Source: an uncultured Clostridia bacterium (GTDB lineage: Bacteria; Bacillota; Clostridia; Oscillospirales; Acutalibacteraceae). From it: a stretch of 34,728 nt of DNA. Shown here in pieces: positions 8,677 through 17,400 of the stretch (its first letter is position 1; every line of letters begins with the position of its first letter). Position numbers and translations under genes: made by a program. Below the pieces are notes generated by a model that was given only the letters and a program-made list of their open reading frames with translations, ran no database searches and had not been told where the DNA came from. The stretch covers positions 1-34,728 of the forward strand of contig CANPXD010000014.1 of NCBI GenBank assembly GCA_947585615.1. The letters are read 5' to 3'.

Positions 8677-11600
8677 TTATTTCAGCACCGCGTCGGAAAC
8701 AACATTTGAATATACGTATTTTTGTTCTCCGCTGCTGTCCTTGTAGCTGATATACGCAACGTATGAAATATTTGCGCTGTCGCCGGGCATATTTGAGAAG
8801 CCGATTGATACCGCGAACTGATTGCCGGTCTGATTCAAAATCTTTGATACGGGAACTGAGAGATTAAGAACCTTGTTTGTGCTGTTGACATCCGAAAGTT
8901 TCAGATTATCAAGCGGTCTGTGTGTCGTATCTAAAAATGAGCCTGCGTCAAGTACAATTCCGGCGCCTGTAATTGTTATATCGCTGTCTCTGAGCTGAGC
9001 AAACGAACCAACAAACTGTGCCTTTTTGCCTGAAATAACAGGCGCTTTGTTTACCGATACATCGAAATTGGTGTCTCCGTCTCCGCCTGTACCGTTATTT
9101 GACACATAATCCATGTAAAGGCTGTTGTAAGTGTCGATGGTAAGAGGCTTAACGTTCAGATCCTGGCAGGCGTAGAAAGAATAGGTGTTACCCATAGCTA
9201 AGATTTTATGCGTATCATTATCCATAAGCGCTGTAATCTGATCAAATCCCGAACCAATTTCGTGTTCAACCGTTACAAGCTGATTGTAGTAAACGTGCTG
9301 CGGCGTTCCGTATACACCGTCATTTTCACTGTTCAGAGTCGTTATGGTGTAATCCGCCTTGTCGCCGTTCGGAACAAATTTAACAAGCAGCGTGGTATCT
9401 TCGGTGAAGGTCGGTTCCTGTGAAGGAACATACGTTTCCCCTGTCGGCTGACCGTCTTTCATAACCGTATAGCTTTCTATGCTGTAATATAAACGCTGCT
9501 GAACAGGAGTATCGGAAAGCTGATAAGCGTTGCCTGATTCAACATAGTCAAACGCAATCGTATTCTGAACGCGTGTATTATCAATAAATCTTATCTTAAC
9601 ATACTGCGCGTCATTCTGCTTATCGTCAACATAAAGGTCTGTATCGCCTCTTACATTAAAGCTGTAGGTTTCAGCGGAAAGCAGATACTTCGGTTGCTGT
9701 TTATTAACAGTACCCTTCGCGCTTACAGTGCAGTACCAGTCAACAGAACCGTTGCTGTTTGTAACCTCAACGCTGTCGCCGTAATGGAACTTTGTCGCGT
9801 TTTCTTCTGTATCAAGACGGAAGTTTGAATAGCTCTTTGAATCTTCATCATAGTCGGCTTTCAGATACTGAACCGAATTGTCTGCGTTGTGAAGCGCTAC
9901 CGTGTATTCATATCTGGTGCCGGTCTTATTCAACTCAGACTCGATTTTTGTTATTGCGTCCTTATAATTGTAGGTAAAATAAGACTTTCCGTTTATGGAA
10001 ACGGCATCCTGTGTCAACGTTTTGCTGATAACCTGATTAATAACTTCCGTGTTATAATCATCGCCGTTGCGCGATCTTGCTTCGTCTACAACCGCAAGAT
10101 ACGCGTCACTGGATGACGGAAGAAGAAGATTGTTTGCGTTTTCGTCGGAATAGATGAGCGCCTTAAGAAGTTCGCCCTCTGCTTCTACCATAAGCTCTTC
10201 GCTCTTCGGTACGTCCATAGCCTCTTTTGCCGAGACTCCGCTGTCGTCGTTTATAAACTTGACATATTTGAAGCCTTTGAAAGTTATACCGCTGAATCTC
10301 GGCTGTGAATATACTGAATCAATGATATTTTTAATGGTTTGATATGTGTGATTATCAAGATCATATTGTTCTGTATTGAACAGCGTCTGAAGCTTGGCGT
10401 CCATCGTCTCCTCGGTAAGCGCTTCATCATATACCAAATCAAGGAATTTTCCGAGATTTGTCATCGACTCATAGGTATATTTTCCGTAGTTGAGGTCGGC
10501 AAACAGATCATATTCCTTCGCGTAGTAACCGGGCGTTTCATTACCCGAAAGAGAATCATATCTTGTTTCAAAGTTCGTGGCACGGAGCTGGAGCGCCTTG
10601 TAAGCGTTCCAAATTTTATCATATCTGTCCTGGAATGCTTTTGTTATGTCGCCTTCGTCTGCAAGCCATACCTCAAACGGAGCTTCCGCTTCAACAATGG
10701 CATTTTTAAGGTTCTCGGTGGAAGCCGCCGTATAGTCTGTCGTTGCGACAAGGGTTTCCATTTTTTCAATCAGAGCGGTAAGGTTTGTTGTGTCAATAAC
10801 CTTTGCCGTTCTTACGTAAGCAAGACTTGGAGAAGCCACCCACATATGTTGATTTGATGAAGATGTCGCACCTTGATATCTCATACGATAGTAAGCAACA
10901 AATCCGAGGTTTCCGTTTTTGGTGTATGTGATCGGTCTTGCCGCGGTGATGTTCGGATTTTCCGCGGCGCTTGCGGGGTCGTCGGGGACATTCGGAAGCT
11001 GAGCGCTGTTTCCGGTAATATTAAGTCTCTGTGACGCTTTGAGTCTGACTATTCCGCCGTTGGGTATTGTAAGAACGCCCTTAAAGTCTTCTGTTGTCGT
11101 TTTAAGTTCGTCATCCCATACATAGCTTTTGCTTGTCACTGAATTGCCGTTCTTGTCTGTGCCCAAAGAACCGGCGTTATTGCCGTCGGTTGTAGTCATA
11201 CCCATAATATCATAAATCTCAAATGTTCCCGTAGTACTACCGTCCGTGCCGGAAGTACTTGCCGTCAGTCCTCCCGGAAAGCTTGACGCTCTTGCACCGT
11301 TTTTATCATTTCCGACGATTTCTTCGTCAGCGCTGTTTCGTGGTGGAGCTATATCAAGATTTATTGAATCAAGAAGCTGCGGACTGTAGCCGTTCGACCC
11401 TTCATTATTCTGCCATTCAATTTCCGCGTCTCTTAAATCTATGGCATTTTCACCTGTCATATCAGTGGAAAGACTTCTTATAAACGTACCGGAATCCTCA
11501 TAGAATTTGTATCTAAAAGTATTCGTTGTTGTATGGTCATATGTCCAACCCCAACCTTTAACTGTATGAGAATATTTCACTTCGTGACCTTCAAAACTGT

Positions 11601-13728
11601 CGTTCCCACTTGAAGCAACGCGCGCTCCGTTCATATTATATGAAAACGCGCCGTACAAGCCCTCTATAGCGTCTACAACCGCGTAAACATAGTCTTTATA
11701 GCTTGAAACGAGCTGTTCGGCATAGCCCTGTCTTCCCGGCTCATTGAGAATCGCGGTTCCGTTTTCGGGATCCTTAAAACGCTCCGCCAGGGAAACGGCG
11801 TCCGCAAGGACTGCGTAGTTGGCGTATTTTTCGCTTTCCTGAGCAATCTTTGCCGCTTGTTCAAGCGCGCTGTTGAGCGATTCATTATTCGCGTAAGCAA
11901 CCACTGCGTCGAAATCTATTGACATATTTATGATAAGTTTTTTAATGGCCGCGATCTGCGCTATAACCTTAACATATTCGTCTCCCTCGTCATACGGTGT
12001 GAACTCATCATAGGGATAATGCTCAATGGAACCCCAGACAGCGATTTTTGCGTTGTCTATCGCGTTCTGGATTTCCGTAGCCTTGATGTTTGCTCCATCG
12101 GGATCGTCAAAGCCCTTGAAGTATTCCTTGTTGTTTACTATATACTGAGCGTTTTCTATAACATATTCAAGCAGATTCGTGTCAACGTGGTTTCCTTTCG
12201 GGATAAGCTGGAATTCATTCAGCTCCGTTGCCTTCGCGGCTGCTTCTTCCGATCTTGACGGAGGATAGTTTTCCTCTTCATCTACATTCAGAATTACATC
12301 CTGTATTATCTTGATGCTGTCTTCATAAAGCTTTCTGAAGTCCGACCAGTTGGTAAAGACATCGTCAGGGTCGCTCGGAGTATTCGGATCCTCATCATCA
12401 AAGGCAACATACCCGTCATAGCGTTCTTTATTATTAAGGATTGCTTTTTTCAGAAGATCATAACCGCTCGGATCGGGTGTTGCCTCGCTGTTATTCAGAT
12501 CGTTGACATATTTTTCCATATCCGTTTTGATTTGATCCAGTGTGGCTGTTATTCCTTTAGAGGAAAAATCATTCTTGTAGCTGTTCAAATCAAATTTCAT
12601 CGCGGCTTCATACGCCTTTAAAACATCGCGCATACCGCCGCCGCCATAGGAATTGGTTCCGCCTATATTGATTTTCTGGCTATTGTTGCTTATCGCGTCG
12701 TTGACAAGCGTGCCGTTTATCATATATATGGGTGAACTGCTGAACCAAGCATCATCGGAATCTTCAGTTTCACCGGTGCCCATATACCATATCGGATTGA
12801 TCGTCGCGTTATATTCCGTAACTGTCATCGGATAAATGATATTCATAGAATTCGCATATGCCGGCTCCTCAGCAAAATCAACCTGTTTCCCGAGTTGAGC
12901 ACTTCTATGAAGCGTAGACTGAATACCATTTGCGCCCGTAGTCATTGAATAGCCGAAAGCGTTAGCTCCGAATTGTTTCCATGCCCATGAAAAATCAAGA
13001 TGCTCAGCACCATAATTGCCGCGCCAATAATTTACAAGAGAAAACTGATTTGAATCTACAAATTTATTCTCTCCCGTAACAGGATACAGGGCATAAACAT
13101 ATCTCGTTTTGTTTTGTGTGGCAATCGCTTTTGCCATAATGGGCACTCTTGGAGTATGTTCTCCGTCATAAACTACTACAGCCGAAGTATAATAAAGCCT
13201 TACTTCTGTTGCCGGGTTCTTACTGCTTCCATTATCTGTATTTTTTGAACCTGCAAGATTCTCTCGCGTTATGTCAGGCATATATAAAATGTTTTGATAG
13301 CATTCACTTTCCAGACCGCCATAGTAGTCATTTTCAAACTGCGGCATAGTGTTAGGTACGGCAGGAGCGGTCCACGCGCCGGAATTGACCATAGTCTCCG
13401 TTGCCCCTTTAAGTTTTTCAGCGGCTTCTCTTGCGTCAGCGTCAGAAACAGCAGCCTCCGGCTGAGCAGGACCGCTTTCATTGGTTTTGTACTTCATAAA
13501 AATGTACGCGTCGTATTTCTGAAACGCTTCAATGTATGCGTTGTACGCATCGACCATACCGCTTTTGTATACCGTTCCGTTCATTGCCGATTCATAGTTT
13601 TCAATGGCAGTGTCAAGAAGTGAAGCGGGATTTTCTTCATCTGCAAATACCGTAAACGGCAAAGATGTAAGCACCATAATAAGCGAAAATACGGCGCAGA
13701 GCATCCTTTTTGATAGCTTAGCTTTCAT
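8677..13728 (-). CDS. Large secreted protein of cassette 1
   Basis: 1,683 residues from the chosen start. The track ORF begins 59 codons upstream, but the ATG at 13728 has a perfect AGGAGG 7 nt before it and opens a classical signal peptide (MKAKLSKRMLCAVFSLIM..., likely cut after FA-DEE). Seen: helical charged segments in the N-terminal half, a Ser/Thr/Asn/Gly-rich beta-type middle (about 740-970), FIVAR-like helical stretches from about 976 (TTNLTALIEKMETLV...ENLKNAIVEAEA), then a C-terminal module (about 1272-1683) shared with the other two large proteins, with NVRGDTDLY, FYACQDLNVKP and KKAQFVGSFAQL. No LPXTG, SLH or dockerin is visible, so surface attachment is unexplained. Secretion is secure; role as adhesin or surface structural protein is inference. 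Confidence 0.88.
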   Translation of the reverse strand: MKAKLSKRMLCAVFSLIMVLTSLPFTVFADEENPASLLDTAIENYESAMNGTVYKSGMVDAYNAYIEAFQKYDAYIFMKYKTNESGPAQPEAAVSDADAREAAEKLKGATETMVNSGAWTAPAVPNTMPQFENDYYGGLESECYQNILYMPDITRENLAGSKNTDNGSSKNPATEVRLYYTSAVVVYDGEHTPRVPIMAKAIATQNKTRYVYALYPVTGENKFVDSNQFSLVNYWRGNYGAEHLDFSWAWKQFGANAFGYSMTTGANGIQSTLHRSAQLGKQVDFAEEPAYANSMNIIYPMTVTEYNATINPIWYMGTGETEDSDDAWFSSSPIYMINGTLVNDAISNNSQKINIGGTNSYGGGGMRDVLKAYEAAMKFDLNSYKNDFSSKGITATLDQIKTDMEKYVNDLNNSEATPDPSGYDLLKKAILNNKERYDGYVAFDDEDPNTPSDPDDVFTNWSDFRKLYEDSIKIIQDVILNVDEEENYPPSRSEEAAAKATELNEFQLIPKGNHVDTNLLEYVIENAQYIVNNKEYFKGFDDPDGANIKATEIQNAIDNAKIAVWGSIEHYPYDEFTPYDEGDEYVKVIAQIAAIKKLIINMSIDFDAVVAYANNESLNSALEQAAKIAQESEKYANYAVLADAVSLAERFKDPENGTAILNEPGRQGYAEQLVSSYKDYVYAVVDAIEGLYGAFSYNMNGARVASSGNDSFEGHEVKYSHTVKGWGWTYDHTTTNTFRYKFYEDSGTFIRSLSTDMTGENAIDLRDAEIEWQNNEGSNGYSPQLLDSINLDIAPPRNSADEEIVGNDKNGARASSFPGGLTASTSGTDGSTTGTFEIYDIMGMTTTDGNNAGSLGTDKNGNSVTSKSYVWDDELKTTTEDFKGVLTIPNGGIVRLKASQRLNITGNSAQLPNVPDDPASAAENPNITAARPITYTKNGNLGFVAYYRMRYQGATSSSNQHMWVASPSLAYVRTAKVIDTTNLTALIEKMETLVATTDYTAASTENLKNAIVEAEAPFEVWLADEGDITKAFQDRYDKIWNAYKALQLRATNFETRYDSLSGNETPGYYAKEYDLFADLNYGKYTYESMTNLGKFLDLVYDEALTEETMDAKLQTLFNTEQYDLDNHTYQTIKNIIDSVYSQPRFSGITFKGFKYVKFINDDSGVSAKEAMDVPKSEELMVEAEGELLKALIYSDENANNLLLPSSSDAYLAVVDEARSRNGDDYNTEVINQVISKTLTQDAVSINGKSYFTYNYKDAITKIESELNKTGTRYEYTVALHNADNSVQYLKADYDEDSKSYSNFRLDTEENATKFHYGDSVEVTNSNGSVDWYCTVSAKGTVNKQQPKYLLSAETYSFNVRGDTDLYVDDKQNDAQYVKIRFIDNTRVQNTIAFDYVESGNAYQLSDTPVQQRLYYSIESYTVMKDGQPTGETYVPSQEPTFTEDTTLLVKFVPNGDKADYTITTLNSENDGVYGTPQHVYYNQLVTVEHEIGSGFDQITALMDNDTHKILAMGNTYSFYACQDLNVKPLTIDTYNSLYMDYVSNNGTGGDGDTNFDVSVNKAPVISGKKAQFVGSFAQLRDSDITITGAGIVLDAGSFLDTTHRPLDNLKLSDVNSTNKVLNLSVPVSKILNQTGNQFAVSIGFSNMPGDSANISYVAYISYKDSSGEQKYVYSNVVSDAVLK

Positions 13729-13786
13729 AAAATAACCTCCTTGTTCAAATACAAAAGATAAGTTGCATTTTTCGGCATTTTCAACC

Positions 13787-13807
13787 ACAAAATGTTGTTT
13801 TTGTATA
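13787..13807 (-). promoter_or_regulatory. Conserved leader block, cassette 1 copy
   Basis: The minus strand carries TATA then CAAAAACAACATTTTGT, identical over 21 nt to 14257-14277 in cassette 2, and a second shared piece GCCGAAAAATGCA at 13776-13764. It lies about 60-80 nt before the start codon. It could be an RNA element, an operator or a proximal -10 (TATACA); nothing in the sequence decides between these. Confidence 0.55.
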
Positions 13808-13874
13808 ATTGGCTTTAAAATGATGCAAAAAACAGAAATGAAACAGAAATGATTTGTGCAAATTGCAAAAAATA

Positions 13875-13898
13875 TTCCTTCTTTTGAATAAGAAGGAA
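13875..13898 (-). terminator. Terminator-like hairpin inside the cassette 1 leader
   Basis: Perfect 9-bp stem TTCCTTCTT / AAGAAGGAA with a 6-nt loop, followed on the minus strand by TATTTTTTGC. If transcription starts from the -10 at 13962-13967, this lies in the 5' untranslated region and could attenuate the cassette. The weak AT-rich stem makes efficiency uncertain, and no equivalent is seen in the cassette 2 leader. Confidence 0.45.
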
Positions 13899-13961
13899 AA
13901 AACAAGTATTTATGCGGTTTTTCAAAAAATATTTTCGCGGGCTTTCTTCAAAAAAACAACA

Positions 13962-13967
13962 ATTATA
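13962..13967 (-). promoter_or_regulatory. Candidate extended -10 promoter of cassette 1
   Basis: Minus strand TGTTATAATTG, a perfect TATAAT with TG one base upstream; no good -35 at the right spacing. Start point near 13955 would give a leader of about 228 nt. Confidence 0.45.
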
Positions 13968-14060
13968 ACAAATTTATAAAGAAATAATATAATAAAAGTA
14001 AACCACTTTGTGCAACTTTGACAAAATAATTTTTTAGTGATAAAAAAATTTATCAGTATG

Positions 14061-14089
14061 TTGACAATTTATATACCCTGTGCTATTAT
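14061..14089 (+). promoter_or_regulatory. Strong predicted promoter of cassette 2
   Basis: TTGACA (14061-14066), 17 nt, TATTAT (14084-14089), with TG one base before the -10. This is a near-consensus sigma-A promoter. Start point near 14096 gives a leader of about 250 nt. Confidence 0.8.
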
Positions 14090-14256
14090 ATTAACAAAAT
14101 ATGAATAAATAAAATTGGTATTTTTATACCTATTTTATTATTATTCCGATTTTTCGCCCGTTCGATTCGCGGAAAAAGGCACACGGAAAAAGGTCAGATT
14201 TCCTCTGATTACCTCGAATTTGGGCAGGCACATAGGTGTAATTTTTAGGCGAATAT

Positions 14257-14277
14257 TATACAAAAACAACATTTTGT
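14257..14277 (+). promoter_or_regulatory. Conserved leader block, cassette 2 copy
   Basis: Identical over 21 nt to the minus-strand block at 13787-13807; the second shared piece GCCGAAAAATACA is at 14298-14310. Here CAAAAACAA can also pair with TTGTTTTTG at 14279-14287, forming a hairpin not possible in the same form in cassette 1. Confidence 0.55.
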
Positions 14278-14330
14278 TCCTTGTTTTTGTGTAAAACGCC
14301 GAAAAATACACCTCTTAACATTTGTAATTA

Positions 14331-14407
14331 TTCAAGGAGGTTATTTTTATGAAAGTTAAGCTATCAAAAAGGATGCTCTGCGCCATGCTTTCACTCATTA
14401 TGGCGCT
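14331..14407 (+). repeat. Perfect inverted repeat, 5' end of cassette 2
   Basis: Ribosome binding site plus the first 59 nt of the large gene, identical in reverse complement to 34652-34728 at the right window edge. 77 nt is a lower limit, because the other copy is cut by the edge. Confidence 0.9.
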
Positions 14408-17400
14408 TACGTCTTTGCCGTTTACGGTTTATGCCGAAACAGAGGAAGAAATAGCAGCTCAGGCAATATCGGCTCTGAATGAAGCAATAGAAAATTACGA
14501 AATAAAGATGAACGGCACAATTTTCACAAATATGAGCAGCGCCTATGAAGCATACAGAAACGCTCATTTATTGTATGATGATTATGTTTACGGCCCGGCA
14601 GACCAAAGGCCCGAAATAGGCGATGACGATTCAACAGACAAGACAACCGTTAAAGGTGCTGCAAAGGTGCTGAATGATGCCGTTGAACAAATGGAAGTAT
14701 GGGACGCCGCAAATGGTCAGATTGCTGTTGAGGATAAAAAAGCATCCGGTCCGGATACGCTCGAAGCTATTAAATTTGTTAATCCAACAACCAACGATGA
14801 CGGAGAACATACGAGTGCCGAAGGCACTTATCAAAATATCATCTATTCTCCGATCATTACGAGAGACAATCCGTCTGCCTCAATCGGTGTAAGTCAATCA
14901 ACAACAAAGCTTTACTACGGAACTCCCGTTGTGCTTTACACCGCAGACCCCGAGGAAGGCAAAAAGCCAAGAATACCCATTCTTGCGGCAGGTCAAAGTG
15001 ATAACGAGAGTCACGAATACTACATCTGGGCAATTTATCCGACTGCCGACACGGGTTCAATTGCATTTTCAACGGAAATATCACTACCCGATTACTGGTT
15101 GTATCATGATGCTACCAATTCGCTTGATCACTGGTGGGCGTATGATCCTGCAAAATCAATAAAACAGTCTGCATACAGTGCCTATACGGGTATGCCCGGA
15201 ATTCAGTCCGCTTCCTATAGGAGCAATCGTCTTAACTTTAATAACATTAATGGAAGCATTATGGCGAACTATATCAATGTTGATTATAAAATGGACGACG
15301 GCGAATATACAAAAACAATTAACGCTTCCTGGTTCGTCTCAACAGATGTATCTGCAAACAGTCAAAACTACAAAAACGGGGCAGGTACGCCTATCTATAT
15401 GGTGAACTATGAAGCGCTGACCGACGCCATCACAAGAAACAGCCAGAAACTTAGTATAGGTACATCACACTGCTACGGTAACGGCGGTCTTGAAGCTGTA
15501 ATCAAAGCTTTTGATGATGCCATAAAATATGATCCCACATCGTCGTTCAGTTCCGTTACGAATGTGGCGGAATCGGTAAATAAAGCAGGCGAAACAATAG
15601 AGTCTCTCGTAAACGCGCTTGACGCTTCCGAGAGAACGCCCGACCCGACTGTTTATAAAGATTTGAAAGAGCAGATTGAGGTTTACCGTGAGCGTTATGA
15701 CCAGTACAGCAACTATACGGAGGACAATCCCGCTAACAATCCGAATCTTCTATTCTCAAACTGGGAAGCTTTCAAAACGCTGTACGAAAACGCACTCCAA
15801 ATTATGTCCGACGCAACGTCTGCCGAGCCTCCATATCCCGATGACCGGGATAAGGGAGACGAGAACAGTCTCTATTTGAAAGCCGAAAAAGCGGCGGCAG
15901 ACCTTAAGGCGTTTGTTTTTCAGCCGCAGTCAAAGAGAGTTGATACGTCCGTTCTTGAAAACGTTATAGGCAACGCTGAATACGTCGCCAACAACCCGAA
16001 TTTCTTTGTTCTTGAAACAACGTATACAAATCCTGACGGCTCTTCCGGCACAAAAACGGTTACGCCACAGGAAATAAAAGACGCCGTTAAAGCAGCCAAA
16101 GAAGCAATCTGGGGAGGCAATGCCGATTATTATCCGCTTGAAGAGTATAAGCTTGAGGAATCGCCGGAAAACTTTATGAAGGTTATGGCGCAAATGGGGA
16201 ATATTACTGCTCTTATCCGTGATATGCAGATAAATTTCGAGGCAATTGTCCCCTATGCGAACGACGCAAAAAAACCCGACGGCTATTCGTTGAACGGCGC
16301 GTTGAAAAGAGCCAATGACTTTAAGCCCGAGGAATACTCAAACTATATTGTTCTTCAAAACGCTGTTGACACGGCAAACCTCTTTAAGCAAAAGGGCAAT
16401 CCGCTTGCCAATCTTTCTGAACCGGGAACACAGAATTACGCTATGAATCTTGTTGGAAGATACCAGGATACAACGCTTGCGATTGTTGACGCGTGGGGAA
16501 GTCTTTTCAAATCCTTCTCGCATGAGAATAACGGTCAGATCCTATATCCCGGTGACGACCTTATGGTTACTACGGAAAACACTGCAAACTACAATAAAAG
16601 AACGATAACACTCACATTTTCACGCCATAACAATTTAGCGTTTTTAAGAACGACCCATGACGCTATGGCGCTTGATATATGCAATCCTGTTTTTTCACTT
16701 ACTCAAGACGGTTTTAATCTTGAAGGTACCTATAATGATTCTGCCGGAGGAAAATGGACGCTTGTTGATTCCATCAACTTCAATGAGTCTGAAGATGTCA
16801 ATACAAAATATAGTGAAACAGACAACACTTATGAGCCTACAATCACAGATAACAATACAAATAAAGCTCATGATCCCACCGGCAGCGATCTAACAACCAT
16901 TCAGGGATTTAAAGGTAATCTTGAAGCGAAAGTCAAAAACACAGATACCAATTATGTAATCAGCAATATTTACGGAAAGACTACCACCAATTCAAGTAAT
17001 TTGTTCGGCAGGCTTGCAAACGGGAAAGGTGTAGGAAAAGATCTCTTAGCTACAGAAACACCTTTCGACGATGCCCTTAAAATAACAGAAGCAAACAACA
17101 CCGGCGGTCTTTTAACTGAAACAAACGGAAGTATGTCAACATATATTTCTGACTACAAACTCAATGTTTCTCCGTCTAATCCAAACACAAATCCCGGCGC
17201 TGATTTAAACGGCGCTTCAATGGTTGACTATACATACAGCGGTCATCTCGGAATGATGACAAGAGCAATGTATCGGGGAGATTATAATTGGGATTTGAAT
17301 CGAACTTATAAATGGCATATCAATTATGGTTATTCAACAGTTCCGTATTCACAGACAACAACAATTATAGACACATCCAATCTTACAGACCTCATCAACT

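Larger units (their letters stand above)
13729..14348. promoter_or_regulatory. Divergent control region of cassettes 1 and 2
   Basis: 620 nt without a gene, AT-rich. It holds a strong plus-strand promoter (14061-14089), a minus-strand extended -10 (13962-13967), and long leaders of about 230 and 250 nt. The leaders share a block just upstream of the ribosome binding sites: ACAAAAACAACATTTTGT followed 20-odd nt later by GCCGAAAAATRCA. Cassette 2's leader also holds a direct repeat GGAAAAAGG (14171-14179, 14185-14193) and a distant complementary pair TTCGCC/GGCGAA. Confidence 0.65.

Noticed and set aside
8677-13728. Sortase or S-layer anchoring of the large proteins
   Set aside because: No LPXTG-like motif with hydrophobic tail and no SLH repeats at either end of any copy.
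13729-13905. N-terminal extension of 59 residues on the cassette 1 large protein in the ORF track
   Set aside because: The ATG at 13728 has a perfect AGGAGG and begins a signal peptide matching the other two copies; the extension covers the conserved leader block.
14096-14348. Known riboswitch in the cassette 2 leader
   Set aside because: I compared it from memory with the cyclic di-GMP and other common Clostridia classes and saw no matching core.
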